Source: JAXGMV01 sp040768445
Lineage (GTDB): Bacteria > Chloroflexota > Anaerolineae > Anaerolineales > Anaerolineaceae
Length of the DNA stretch: 64,000 nucleotides
Direction of reading: 5' to 3'
Assembly: GCA_040768445.1 (NCBI GenBank)
Contig: JAXGMV010000001.1
Span: 2,604,001 to 2,668,000, forward strand
Part shown: one piece after another, positions 1-8,982 of the stretch
How positions within the stretch are numbered: position 1 is the first letter of the stretch
Layout: the number at the start of each line of letters is the position of its first letter
Notes under the pieces: model-generated
What the model was told of the DNA's origin: nothing
What the model saw: the letters and a program-made list of their open reading frames with translations, nothing else
Database searches by the model: none
Position numbers and translations under genes: made by a program

Positions 1-369
1 AGGTTTATTGAACTTGATCGCAAAATCATCAGCGGTGGTTTCTTCTAATTTAGCTTGAATATCCGGAGTCGATTTGTTTAACCCAAATACGAGAGTTATC
101 AACGCTGCAATATAGAGAATGATTCCTACAGGTGCATTTCGTACAGGCGGAGACAAAACCACCTGTGCACTGATAGCCAATATCAGGAATAAACAGGTCA
201 AACCATATAGTGATTTGACTTTGTCTTCACGCGTACCGTCAACACTTTTATCATCTACCAGGTTTTCTTTCAAACTACCTTGAAATATGTGTTTCAAGGA
301 CTCCTGGCTATCATTATTGAAAGTCAGCAATGATTTGAGATAATCAAGTACGCTGGGTTCTTTATCCAC
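1..369 (-). CDS. Hypothetical two-TM membrane protein (3' end outside window)
   Basis: This reading frame starts at a GTG (367-369) and stays open to the left edge, so the C-terminus is missing. An AGGA sequence about 10 nt upstream supports the start. The visible 123 residues have a charged soluble N-terminus of about 60 residues, then two hydrophobic segments (around residues 62-80 and 87-103), then another soluble stretch. The downstream methyltransferase, glycosyltransferase and epimerase on the same strand suggest a role in envelope glycan or lipid work, but that is context only. I do not recognise the family. Confidence 0.6.
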   Translation of the reverse strand, partial: MDKEPSVLDYLKSLLTFNNDSQESLKHIFQGSLKENLVDDKSVDGTREDKVKSLYGLTCLFLILAISAQVVLSPPVRNAPVGIILYIAALITLVFGLNKSTPDIQAKLEETTADDFAIKFNKP

Positions 370-381
370 TGGGTTATTTCC

Positions 382-1176
382 TCATGCAATTTTTTGTGCG
401 ATATAAAAAGAATAGCACCCTTTATCGCTAACCTGGTTGGATAGGAAATGACTTTCAGCAATTCTCCGTGTGATAGATAAATTCCATCTCTCAGGAATTA
501 ACACCCATTTTTTAAATAATAAATGCGCTATCCAGGAAGGCAAGCCAAAATAGTGTCCCCATTCCAGCACATGGAATGCCTCTGGTGTAAAGTAATCCCA
601 AGCTTTGATCAGTTTAAAATTTGACTGCTCAAGTCTTTGCTGCCAGGTAATTTGATCATCACAATGGTAGTGCCTCGATATCTTATTGAAAAACCTTCTG
701 TACCAATCGCCAATAATTTTCAAACCTATTTTGTCAAAAATAGTTGAGATTGAAAGGGTGTTCAGAAATTTTTCATTTGGTACACAAAAGTAAAAATCCC
801 CACCTGCTTTTAAGACCCGGTTTACCTCAATTAACACAGGATCTAAATCGGGAATATGCTCCAATACTGAGTTACTAATAATTGTCTGGAAGTATTCATT
901 TGGGAATGGCAGCTGGTGACCCATCCCATTAATATGATAGGAATAGCTGTCAGTCCTCTTCGCAGATTGAAGCGGTCCAAACCAGGGGTCAATACCAACG
1001 GCAATTTTTTGATCGAAAGTAATTTGTGCAAAAATCCCATCCCCACATCCAAGGTCTAGGCAGGGGTTATGAATAGGTAAACCATCATAAAAAGTTGATT
1101 CTACCGCCCGCAATAGCCCCCTGAAATACGGCAGCCTGAATAAATTCTCCCAAAGATAATCCGATGTGTTTTTCAT
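382..1176 (-). CDS. Class I SAM-dependent methyltransferase
   Basis: This 264-residue protein carries the Rossmann-like SAM-binding core. Motif I reads LDLGCGDG at residues 40-47, the acidic end of strand 2 follows at GIDPW (about 61-65), and SNSVLEHIPD (102-111) followed by VLKAGGDFYF corresponds to the post-II/III motifs of the Methyltransf_11 group. The C-terminal half, with several aromatic residues, does not resemble a known specificity domain. It lies between a membrane protein and a GT4 glycosyltransferase on the same strand, so a sugar, lipid or glycan intermediate is the likely acceptor; the substrate cannot be read from the sequence. Confidence 0.85.
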   Translation of the reverse strand: MKNTSDYLWENLFRLPYFRGLLRAVESTFYDGLPIHNPCLDLGCGDGIFAQITFDQKIAVGIDPWFGPLQSAKRTDSYSYHINGMGHQLPFPNEYFQTIISNSVLEHIPDLDPVLIEVNRVLKAGGDFYFCVPNEKFLNTLSISTIFDKIGLKIIGDWYRRFFNKISRHYHCDDQITWQQRLEQSNFKLIKAWDYFTPEAFHVLEWGHYFGLPSWIAHLLFKKWVLIPERWNLSITRRIAESHFLSNQVSDKGCYSFYIAQKIA

Positions 1177-1215
1177 AGCTGAAAATAAGTTCCTGGTTGG
1201 AGATTGTTGACATAA

Positions 1216-2379
1216 TTATCGGGCTAATTCAGTCTTTATCTCCCTAAATAATGCTTCATACTGTGCAGCTGTGTTGGCAGGTGAATAGATGTTTTTGAGA
1301 TCATCTATTGTTTTCAATTTTTCACTATTCCCAAGCACTTCCAGTATAGCGTCGCCAAGCGCTTCATGGTCACCAATTGGAATTATCTTACCCATTCCAT
1401 GCCTGATAACCGGTTGCCTGACACCCGGCAGGTCTGAAGCTATACTTGGCGCGCCATTCATCATCGCTTCAATTTGAACTAAACCAAATGCTTCTGTTGA
1501 ATTGAGACTGGGTAGAACTAGTAAATCGATATTAGGGTAAAACATTGCCATTTTCTTCGGTGGAAGTGTCCCAAGAAATTTCCAGTTACTTGAGGACTCA
1601 TACGCTCGAATTTCAGGCATCAGTTTTTTTAAGTATTCTTCCTCACCAATGATTGACTCATAAGGTCCAGCAAACTGTACCTGTGCTGATGGATATTTAC
1701 TGATAACTTTTGGCAGCGCTTTCAATAATACTTCAACGCCTTTTTCAGACGCGAACCTGGCAGCCATGCCTATCACTGGACGGTTGTTCTGCGGGTTGGT
1801 TTCCTCTTTGAAAAGGTCAATTTCAGCCTGGCTTACCTCTGGCAGTACAACCGGTGGCGGAATTATGGCAATTTTTTCCATGTAGCTTTTTAGAAATTGA
1901 GAGTTCTCAGCATAATCTCGGGTATAGGTCACGATACGATGGGTGAATAATGCTGTAAGATGGTCCATAAAGTGGATCGCCTGGTTTGCAACCCAACTCA
2001 GTATTCCGTGCGGCATCAGTAAGTCACAATGATAGGTAACTATTGTCGGTTTACCAAGGAGTTTACCGCGCAATCCCAGGCCGGCAGCATCAAACTGCGG
2101 CAGGTGCAGTTGAATAACATCCGTTTCTGCCACAAGTTTGCTGGCCATGTATCCAAACTGCGGCATAATCACACCTTTGCTCAGCCTGAATAAAACCGGT
2201 ACACGCACAATTCTGATACCATTGATGGTCTCATTTCTTGGGAGGCTTTTCTCATATTGACTGGTCAAGATCGTCACTTCATGACCAGCTTCACTGAAAG
2301 CATTGGCAAGCCTTTCGGCATAAATGGTTAAACCGCTGGTGTGCGGCCGGTAATAAGTTAATACGATCAAGATCTTCAT
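1216..2379 (-). CDS. Glycosyltransferase family 4 (GT-B fold)
   Basis: The 387-residue protein has the two Rossmann domains of GT4 retaining glycosyltransferases. The N-terminal acceptor domain opens with MKILIVLTYYRPHTSGLT. The C-terminal donor domain contains VIGMAARFASEKG (202-214), which carries the Arg/Lys region, and the EAFGLVQIEA motif (296-305), whose first Glu is the EX7E residue contacting the nucleotide-sugar. No membrane segment is seen, so it probably acts on the cytoplasmic face. Its ATG overlaps the stop of the upstream epimerase by 4 bp (ATGA), which indicates translational coupling. The sugar and acceptor are unknown. Confidence 0.9.
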   Translation of the reverse strand: MKILIVLTYYRPHTSGLTIYAERLANAFSEAGHEVTILTSQYEKSLPRNETINGIRIVRVPVLFRLSKGVIMPQFGYMASKLVAETDVIQLHLPQFDAAGLGLRGKLLGKPTIVTYHCDLLMPHGILSWVANQAIHFMDHLTALFTHRIVTYTRDYAENSQFLKSYMEKIAIIPPPVVLPEVSQAEIDLFKEETNPQNNRPVIGMAARFASEKGVEVLLKALPKVISKYPSAQVQFAGPYESIIGEEEYLKKLMPEIRAYESSSNWKFLGTLPPKKMAMFYPNIDLLVLPSLNSTEAFGLVQIEAMMNGAPSIASDLPGVRQPVIRHGMGKIIPIGDHEALGDAILEVLGNSEKLKTIDDLKNIYSPANTAAQYEALFREIKTELAR

Positions 2380-3410
2380 TTCTGCATAACCTCTGTAATA
2401 AGATCTTGATTTTCATTTACCCAGTTGTAAAGCCGCTCAATACCTTGATCAACTGTCACGGTCGGTTTCCAACCCAGTTCAGTTGCAGCCTTCCGGATAT
2501 CCGAAATATAGATTTTTTGGTCACCTGGTCGCCAATCATCTCTTTTGACGGGCAACTTCCTGCCTAAATGATTTTCAAGTATAGGGCCAAACTGCGACCA
2601 TATCGCCAGTGTATTGGATTTGCCGCCGCCAATATTAAAAATCTGACCCGCCGATTGATCAATTTTTGAGATTGCAAGGTCATAACAATCCAGTAAATCA
2701 TCAACATAAAGTACATCCCTGACTTGCTTGCCATCACCATAAATTGTGATCGGTTTACCCGCAATTGCGGCAATAATGAACCAGGCAACCCATCCCTGGT
2801 CCTCAACTCCGAACTGGCGCGGCCCATAAATGCAACTCTGCCTCAAAACAATTGTGCGCAACCCGTAGATACGATGATAATCACGCATGTATTGATCACC
2901 AGTGCCTTTTGAGCATCCGTAAGGTGAATGGAAATCCAGAGGATTTGACTCAGAAATACCATCTGGGAAATCAGCATATTCGTAAGCATCTTTACCTTCT
3001 ACCACGCTCACATCTTCCATCTCGCCATACACTTTATTGGTTGAGGCATAAAGAACGATTGGATTTTTCCCACTCGATCTGGCTGCTTCAAGGACATTAA
3101 ACGTTCCCTGTGCATTCACTTCAAAATCAAATCTCGGATCAATCACAGAAGACGTGACTGCAACTTGCGCTGCAAGGTGCACGATAATGTCCGCTGCCCT
3201 CGCGGTTGTTGCTAACAGCTCATAATCCCTGATATCACCCTTAACAAATTTAAAGGCTTCACCATACTCAGATCTCAACCATGCAAGGTTTTCTGCAGCA
3301 CCTTTTCTGGATAAGTTATCGTAAATGATCAGGTCATTTCCATTTTGGATGACACGCGCAGCATAGTTTGATCCAATAAAGCCTGCACCGCCGGTGACCA
3401 ATACTTTCAT
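2376..3410 (-). CDS. NAD-dependent sugar-nucleotide epimerase, CDP-paratose 2-epimerase-like
   Basis: This is an extended short-chain dehydrogenase of 344 residues. It has the NAD-binding GGAGFIG at residues 7-13 and the catalytic pair in SPYGCSKG (Tyr164, Lys168). The segments IIYDNLSRKGAAENL, RQSCIYGPRQFG and DVLYVDDL resemble CDP-paratose/tyvelose 2-epimerases more than UDP-galactose epimerases; substrate assignment is by resemblance only. I chose the ATG at 3410 because AGGAG (3419-3423) sits 8 nt upstream. A longer frame begins at 3440 inside the preceding gene but lacks such a site. It probably supplies an activated sugar to the adjacent GT4 enzyme. Confidence 0.85.
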   Translation of the reverse strand: MKVLVTGGAGFIGSNYAARVIQNGNDLIIYDNLSRKGAAENLAWLRSEYGEAFKFVKGDIRDYELLATTARAADIIVHLAAQVAVTSSVIDPRFDFEVNAQGTFNVLEAARSSGKNPIVLYASTNKVYGEMEDVSVVEGKDAYEYADFPDGISESNPLDFHSPYGCSKGTGDQYMRDYHRIYGLRTIVLRQSCIYGPRQFGVEDQGWVAWFIIAAIAGKPITIYGDGKQVRDVLYVDDLLDCYDLAISKIDQSAGQIFNIGGGKSNTLAIWSQFGPILENHLGRKLPVKRDDWRPGDQKIYISDIRKAATELGWKPTVTVDQGIERLYNWVNENQDLITEVMQK

Positions 3411-3432
3411 CTTGCCATCTCCTATTGCCTGC

Positions 3433-4446
3433 TTATTCATTATCCTCGATCTTATTGAAGGATAAGAAAGAGATTAATGAGGTTCCCAGGATGGATAAAC
3501 CGATAAACCCTAAAATACCTGTCATAAGCAATTGAATGGCGTGCATAACAATTGCATAAGCCAGAGCAGAGGAATAATCAATTCCTAAGATGGTAAGTGC
3601 CCCAATTAATGCTGCTTCGAATACACCGATTGAGGCAGGCGCAGCTGGTATGGCTATACCCATTGCAAGTACTGCGTCAGCAAATGCTCCCCACCATAGC
3701 GGTGCTGCTGGCTCAAATGCCAACAAAACAATATAGTAAACAAAAACACCGATCAGCCAGGAAGTACCAATCCAAAAAATAGTGAGAAAAAATCTTTTTG
3801 GACTGACAAGTACTCTCAATCCTTCCAGAAGGGAGAGCGCTTTTGGTAAAAGAAACTTTTCAAACCAGGACCATTTGCCCCCAAGTTGATTGAACCATTT
3901 TGTCACCAGCGCGGCGTATCTTGCAGCCAAAAAGAGTATGGTTACGCCAATGACTACCAGGATCAAAGTTGTTATAGCTACAGGTCTGGCCCAATCCATT
4001 TTCAAAGCCAAAGGCAGCGTTATTAGTGTCAACACAGCGGCAAAGCCCAGGTCAAAAGCTCTTTCTATCACAATGGTAGACAGAACGTGAAAAGCGCCAA
4101 GTCCTGTTGTCTTACCTATGATGATAGCCCGGCTGAATTCACCCGCCCTCAAAGGCAGAAGGTTGTTTACCAGATAGCCAATACTGATTCCAAAAAAAGT
4201 ATCTTTCAGGCTGGCTTTCTCCTCGAGGAGTACTCGCCACGCGAGAGCGCGCACAAGAATAAATACTAACGTGCTGAACGCAGTTATTAAGATATAAATC
4301 GGTGGAATTCTTTGTATAGCGCTGCCAACTTGCTGCCAATCAGCCATCCTGCTTAAAAATATAATTGCTGCCAGGCTGATGATTAACCCCGGAAGCCATT
4401 TAATTATCCGATTTTTTGAAGATGTCGTTATGCTGCGCTCAGTCAA
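3433..4446 (-). CDS. Flippase-like membrane protein (LPG synthase TM / UPF0104 family)
   Basis: The 337-residue protein is almost entirely hydrophobic, with about eight membrane segments. It shows hallmarks of the lysylphosphatidylglycerol synthetase transmembrane family (PF03706): ISIGYLVNNLLPLRAGEFSRA near residues 88-108 and the PAAPASIGVFEAALIGAL segment near the C-terminus. Stand-alone members lack the aminoacyl-transferase domain and commonly occur in polysaccharide or glycolipid clusters, where they are presumed lipid translocases. The gene overlaps lepA by 4 bp (ATGA), so the envelope cluster may be co-transcribed with that translation factor. Its exact function is unproven. Confidence 0.8.
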   Translation of the reverse strand: MTERSITTSSKNRIIKWLPGLIISLAAIIFLSRMADWQQVGSAIQRIPPIYILITAFSTLVFILVRALAWRVLLEEKASLKDTFFGISIGYLVNNLLPLRAGEFSRAIIIGKTTGLGAFHVLSTIVIERAFDLGFAAVLTLITLPLALKMDWARPVAITTLILVVIGVTILFLAARYAALVTKWFNQLGGKWSWFEKFLLPKALSLLEGLRVLVSPKRFFLTIFWIGTSWLIGVFVYYIVLLAFEPAAPLWWGAFADAVLAMGIAIPAAPASIGVFEAALIGALTILGIDYSSALAYAIVMHAIQLLMTGILGFIGLSILGTSLISFLSFNKIEDNE

Positions 4447-6242
4447 TCTTCCTCCAGGCTGAGGACTGACATGAAGGCTTCCTGTGGTATCTCCACACTG
4501 CCGATCAGCTTCATGCGTTTTTTTCCTTTTTTCTGTTTTTCCAGCAATTTTTTCTTTCTTGTAATGTCACCGCCATAACATTTCGCCAGCACATCTTTGC
4601 GCAATGCTTTAACGTTTGCGCGCGATATTACACGTCCACCGGAGTATGCCTGTATGGGGACATCAAATAACTGGCGCGGTATGATGCCTTTAAGTTTTGT
4701 GATTAGCAGCTGCCCCTTGTGATAAGCATCTTCTTTATGGACAATTGAAGCCAGTGCATCAACCGGGTCGGCATTTACCAGGACTTCAAGTTTCACGAGA
4801 TTTCCAGGTCGATAGTCAGCAAAGTTGTAATCCATTGATGCGTATCCCCTGGTTTTTGATTTCAACATATCAAAAAAATTGACAATAATTTCAGCCAGCG
4901 GAACTTCAAAATTAAACTGAACGCGATTCGGCGCCGGGTATTCCTGACCGTTGAATATCCCTCTTTTCTTGCGTACTAACTCCATGATTGGGCCATAATA
5001 TTCAGTTGGGGACAGGATATGCAGACTCATCCAGGGTTCGCGGATTTCTTTTATATCATTTTCATCAGGCAGTTGGGCAGGTGAATCAATCCTGATCGTA
5101 GTGCCATCCAACAATTCAACCTCATATTCCACCGATGGCGCAGTTACAACAATATCAAGGTCATATTCTCGTTCCAGTCGTTCCTGGATAATTTCCATAT
5201 GAAATAATCCAAGAAAACCACAGCGAAAACCAAAGTTCAACGCTTGCGATGTCTCAGGTTCAAACTGTAAAGCTGCATCGTTTAACTGCAGCTTATCCAG
5301 GGATTCGCGCAGTTCGTTGTAATCCTCTCCCTCCACCGGGTAAATTCCAGCAAACACCATTGGTTTTACCTGCCGATAACCAGGCAGCGGTGTTGACGCG
5401 GGTGCGCGTGTAAGCGTAATCGTGTCACCTACACGACATTCTCCCACTGTTTTTAGTCCAGTTGCAACATAGCCAACATCGCCGCAAGGAATGCCGCTTG
5501 CCGGAACCATGTTAGGCACAAAAAAACCAAGCTCCACGGGTTTGATATCTGACTTAGTTGCCATAAGTCTTAAACTCTCATTTGCATTAATGGCACCATT
5601 AAAGACCCTGACATAAGCTATGACGCCTTTGTAAGAATCATAATGAGAGTCAAATATCAATGCTCTCGTTTCGCCAGTCTCTTTAACTTCCGGCGCGGGG
5701 ATTTTGTCGATGATCGCCTCAAACACTTTATCGACGTTGGTGCCGTCTTTTGCCGAGATGCTGATAATCTCATCACGGTTTACACCCAACAGGTTGATCA
5801 AGTCGTTAGCAACCTCATCCACTCTAGAAGATGGTAGATCGATCTTGTTGATGATTGGAATGATGACCAGATCTGATTCAATTGCGAGGTAAAGATTCGC
5901 CAAGGTTTGAGCCTCAATCCCCTGAGTGGCGTCTACCACTAACAATGCGCCTTCACATGCAGTCAGTGCACGGCTGACTTCATAATTAAAATCTACATGC
6001 CCGGGAGTATCAATTAAATTTAGTGTGTATTCTTTATCATTTACCGTTTTATAAATCATTCTAACGGCCGAGGCTTTGATTGTGACACCCTTCTCGCGCT
6101 CAAGGTCCATGCTATCAAGCACCTGCTCTACCATATCGCGCTCTGAGATGGTATTGGTGAATTGAAGCATACGATCAGCCAGTGTTGATTTTCCGTGATC
6201 GACATGCGCAATGATGCAAAAGTTTCTGATATCTTCGGTCAT
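4443..6242 (-). CDS. lepA: Elongation factor 4 (LepA) GTPase
   Basis: At 599 residues the protein has the usual LepA length. The G domain shows G1 AHVDHGKST (12-20), the DTPGHVDF G3 motif (78-85) and INKID (G4). Domains II, III and V follow, and the LepA-specific C-terminal domain contains YASMDYNFADYRPG and the lysine-rich KKKLLEKQKKGKKRMK tail. EF4 binds ribosomes and remodels or back-translocates stalled or misassembled complexes. It is the second member of a minus-strand run, overlapping the flippase-like gene downstream by 4 bp, with tlyA 55 nt upstream. No missing catalytic residues are seen. Confidence 0.98.
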   Translation of the reverse strand: MTEDIRNFCIIAHVDHGKSTLADRMLQFTNTISERDMVEQVLDSMDLEREKGVTIKASAVRMIYKTVNDKEYTLNLIDTPGHVDFNYEVSRALTACEGALLVVDATQGIEAQTLANLYLAIESDLVIIPIINKIDLPSSRVDEVANDLINLLGVNRDEIISISAKDGTNVDKVFEAIIDKIPAPEVKETGETRALIFDSHYDSYKGVIAYVRVFNGAINANESLRLMATKSDIKPVELGFFVPNMVPASGIPCGDVGYVATGLKTVGECRVGDTITLTRAPASTPLPGYRQVKPMVFAGIYPVEGEDYNELRESLDKLQLNDAALQFEPETSQALNFGFRCGFLGLFHMEIIQERLEREYDLDIVVTAPSVEYEVELLDGTTIRIDSPAQLPDENDIKEIREPWMSLHILSPTEYYGPIMELVRKKRGIFNGQEYPAPNRVQFNFEVPLAEIIVNFFDMLKSKTRGYASMDYNFADYRPGNLVKLEVLVNADPVDALASIVHKEDAYHKGQLLITKLKGIIPRQLFDVPIQAYSGGRVISRANVKALRKDVLAKCYGGDITRKKKLLEKQKKGKKRMKLIGSVEIPQEAFMSVLSLEED

Positions 6243-6297
6243 CTAATTTTTATCATCCTGCAGAGCTATAGATACTCATCAAACATATGATTTTACC

Positions 6298-7083
6298 CTA
6301 TTCTGCAAGCACCTTGTTAACCAGTTCGGTTATCTCTGTTTTATGTATTTTTGGCATACCAAGATGCACAAGAAATTCAACATTCCCCTTTGGTCCTTTA
6401 ATAGGCGACATAATCAAGCCTTTGACATCGAAATTGTGATCTTCGGAAAATTCAAGAACCTTCAGTAACACTTGCTTATGTACACGTTGATCACGAATTA
6501 CACCGGCTCCACGAGCTGCTTCCTCGCGTCCTGCTTCAAACTGTGGCTTTATCAAGGCAACCACGTTTGCAGTTGTCGGGTTTAGCCACTGTTTTACTAC
6601 CGGTAGCAGGTTTTTTAATGAAATAAACGATGCATCAATCGTCACCAAGTCTATCATTTCAGGCAGTCCTTTTATTTCTCGGGCATTGGTCCTTTCCATC
6701 ACGATGACCCTTGCGTCGTTTCGTAATTTCATGCTCAATTGCCCATAACCCACGTCTATCGCGTAAACACGTTGCGTACCATGCTGCAGTAAACAATCGG
6801 TAAAACCACCCGTTGATGCGCCGACATCCGCACAGACAAGTTTTTCCAGGTCCATAAGATTAAATCTGTTCAGTGCTTCTTCAAGCTTTTCACCCCCGCG
6901 TGAAACAAATCTTGCATCTTTGATAATGTCGATGTTAACTTCCTGGCTGAAAGATTCAGCGGGTTTATAGACTACTTGATCATCTACACGCACTTTTCCC
7001 GCCATAATATACCTTTGCGCCAGTGATCTGCTTTCGACAAGCCCTTTTTCAGTTAGTAATATATCCAAACGTATTTTTTTCAT
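6298..7083 (-). CDS. tlyA: TlyA family rRNA 2'-O-methyltransferase
   Basis: The 261-residue protein combines an N-terminal S4 RNA-binding domain (MKKIRLDILLTEKGLVESRSLAQ onward, about residues 1-65) with a FtsJ-like Rossmann methyltransferase. SAM motif I is CADVGASTGGFTD near residue 85 and the K-D-K-E type catalytic region includes ALIKPQFEAGREEA. Members 2'-O-methylate ribosomal RNA (in mycobacteria C1409 of 16S and C1920 of 23S rRNA) although they are often named haemolysin A. Divergent from the prenyltransferase gene across only 58 bp, in which a TATAAT lies at 7094-7099 on this strand. Confidence 0.93.
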   Translation of the reverse strand: MKKIRLDILLTEKGLVESRSLAQRYIMAGKVRVDDQVVYKPAESFSQEVNIDIIKDARFVSRGGEKLEEALNRFNLMDLEKLVCADVGASTGGFTDCLLQHGTQRVYAIDVGYGQLSMKLRNDARVIVMERTNAREIKGLPEMIDLVTIDASFISLKNLLPVVKQWLNPTTANVVALIKPQFEAGREEAARGAGVIRDQRVHKQVLLKVLEFSEDHNFDVKGLIMSPIKGPKGNVEFLVHLGMPKIHKTEITELVNKVLAE

Positions 7084-7101
7084 TAGCTTAGTTATTATAT
7101 C

Positions 7102-7129
7102 TTGTAGGTGAGTGAATTGATCTTATGAT
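7102..7129 (+). promoter_or_regulatory. Candidate sigma70-type promoter of the isoprenoid operon
   Basis: TTGTAG (7102-7107) and TATGAT (7124-7129) are separated by 16 nt. Transcription would begin near 7136, only a few bases before the ATG at 7142, and no Shine-Dalgarno sequence precedes that ATG, so the transcript would have almost no leader. The call is from sequence inspection only. Confidence 0.4.
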
Positions 7130-7141
7130 ATCATTGCCAGC

Positions 7142-8014
7142 ATGATCAAATACCTTCTAAAATCGATGCGACCCAAACAATGGTCAAAAAATGCCATCAT
7201 TTTTGCAGCGCTTGTATTTGATCGCCAGTTATCTAACATCCCGGCACTTCTTCACATTTTAGCTGGTTTTATGCTCTTCTGTCTTGTTTCAAGTTCAGTT
7301 TATCTCATCAATGATATCCTGGACAAAGAAGCTGATAAAAATCATCCGAAAAAATCCAAGCGCCCCATCGCTTCCGGCAACCTGCCTGTTAGTACTGCCA
7401 TCATTGCTGTCGGATTATTTCTCATTGTGGTGTTTCCGGTTGCCTATTTCTTGTCGCCAACTTTTTTGTTAATAATTGCCCTTTATTTTTTCCTCAACCT
7501 CGCTTATTCAATCTGGTTGAAACATGTTCCGCTAATTGATGTGTTGGTAATTGCTGCTGGTTTTGTCCTGCGAGTTGCAGCTGGGGTTAGCCTGATTGAG
7601 GTCGAAAGATTTTCACCCTGGTTATATGTTGTGACCACACTTGGGGCTTTATACCTAGGGTTTGGAAAACGCCGGGCTGAATTGGCATTACTTGCCGAAG
7701 GCGCCAACTCACATCGTAAGGTCCTTGATGGATACACAATTCCGTTTCTGGATCAGTTGATCATAATAGTATCCAGTACTACCATTATTGCGTACAGCCT
7801 TTACACTTTCTCTGCCCCAAATTTGCCGGCTAACCACGCAATGATGCTAACGATTCCATTTGTGATTTACGGCGTCTTCAGATATCTTTATCTTGTTCAA
7901 GTAAAAGAGGAAGGCGGAGCGCCGGAAGATCTTCTTTTCTCTGATCGCCCCTTGCAGTTAACAATTGTCTTTTGGGGGCTAGCTATTTTAGTAGTGTTCT
8001 ATTTGATGAAGTAA
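7142..8014 (+). CDS. UbiA-family polyprenyl-phosphate transferase, DPPR synthase-like
   Basis: The 290-residue integral membrane protein has the UbiA prenyltransferase pattern: the NDILDKEAD motif (57-65) with KRPIASG behind it for Mg-pyrophosphate binding, and a later aspartate-rich loop. The N-terminus (LKSMRPKQWSKNAIIFAALVF) matches decaprenyl-phosphate phosphoribosyltransferases (Rv3806c-like) better than quinone-type UbiA. Those enzymes move a 5-phosphoribosyl group from PRPP to polyprenyl phosphate. It starts an operon with mevalonate kinase and isopentenyl phosphate kinase, consistent with use of a polyprenyl substrate. The exact acceptor and donor are inferred. Confidence 0.85.
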   Translation: MIKYLLKSMRPKQWSKNAIIFAALVFDRQLSNIPALLHILAGFMLFCLVSSSVYLINDILDKEADKNHPKKSKRPIASGNLPVSTAIIAVGLFLIVVFPVAYFLSPTFLLIIALYFFLNLAYSIWLKHVPLIDVLVIAAGFVLRVAAGVSLIEVERFSPWLYVVTTLGALYLGFGKRRAELALLAEGANSHRKVLDGYTIPFLDQLIIIVSSTTIIAYSLYTFSAPNLPANHAMMLTIPFVIYGVFRYLYLVQVKEEGGAPEDLLFSDRPLQLTIVFWGLAILVVFYLMK

Positions 8015-8016
8015 TT

Positions 8017-8973
8017 ATGGCTGGTATTTCTGCCTCTGCGCCAGGTAAAGCAATTTTGTTTGGTGAACACGGTGTTGTCTATGGACAGCCCGCTATAGCC
8101 GTGCCTTTACCACAGTTAAGATCTCACGTGTACATAACTGCTGATCCGCTTGGTTCGGCTGACGAGATCCTTTTCTCTGCGCCAGATATCGATCTACATC
8201 AGAAGTACCACGAACTTCCTGAGGGTCATCCTTTTAGAGCAGCCGTTGATATACTCAAGGATCACTTTCGCATTACTCACCTGCCTGCCATGCGTATCAA
8301 AATCGCTTCATCCATACCCGTGGCATCCGGTCTTGGATCAGGAACTTCAGTTACTATTTCCATGTTAAAAGGGATTAGTGAATTTTTAGGGCACCCGCTT
8401 TTGGTTGAGGATATCTCATCGTACGCGTTTGAAATTGAGAAGTTTTACCATGGGCACCCATCGGGAATCGATAATACGGTTATTGCCTATGAGACACCGA
8501 TCTTTTTTACCCGAGAGCATCCAATTGAATATATATCCATTGAACACGAATTCTCATTGCTGCTGGTTGACAGTGGTATTAAATCTCACACCTCCGACGT
8601 GGTGAATGACGTACGTAGCAAATGGTTGGAATCAAAAGAAGCGTTAGAAGTAATTTTTTCTAAAATTGGTGAAATTACTATAAATGCGAGGACTAAACTC
8701 TCTAACGGAGATCTAACAAAGTTAGGTACGCTGATGTCAGAGAATCATCAACTGCTAAAAAAATTGGATGTATCCCACGAACTTATTGACCAGATTGTCG
8801 ATACAGCAGTTGGAGCCGGGGCACACGGGGCGAAACTCTCTGGTGCAGGCAGAGGTGGGTATGTCATTTGCCTGGTTGACCAAAGCAATATGTCTCATGT
8901 CCGAAAAAAGTTAGCAGATATCGGGGCTTCAAATATCATTGAGTGCCTGATAGCAAGCACAACACAAGGGTAA
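8017..8973 (+). CDS. mvk: Mevalonate kinase (GHMP family)
   Basis: The frame is longer upstream, but the ATG at 8017, two bases after the prenyltransferase stop, gives a normal N-terminus, MAGISASAPGKAILFGEHGV, for a 318-residue kinase. The GHMP ATP-binding loop is PVASGLGSGTSVTIS (101-115), followed by GHPSGID (146-152) and the C-terminal KLSGAGRGGY motif. Mevalonate kinase phosphorylates mevalonate at O5 as an early step to isopentenyl diphosphate. The partner downstream is an isopentenyl phosphate kinase, so the pathway probably ends through isopentenyl phosphate and not mevalonate diphosphate. A mevalonate 3-kinase or related GHMP enzyme cannot be fully excluded. Confidence 0.88.
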   Translation: MAGISASAPGKAILFGEHGVVYGQPAIAVPLPQLRSHVYITADPLGSADEILFSAPDIDLHQKYHELPEGHPFRAAVDILKDHFRITHLPAMRIKIASSIPVASGLGSGTSVTISMLKGISEFLGHPLLVEDISSYAFEIEKFYHGHPSGIDNTVIAYETPIFFTREHPIEYISIEHEFSLLLVDSGIKSHTSDVVNDVRSKWLESKEALEVIFSKIGEITINARTKLSNGDLTKLGTLMSENHQLLKKLDVSHELIDQIVDTAVGAGAHGAKLSGAGRGGYVICLVDQSNMSHVRKKLADIGASNIIECLIASTTQG

Positions 8974-8982
8974 CACGGCATC

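Noticed and set aside
4219..4230. Palindrome CTCCTCGAGGAG
   Set aside because: It lies inside the flippase-like coding sequence with no promoter nearby; a 12-bp palindrome is likely chance.
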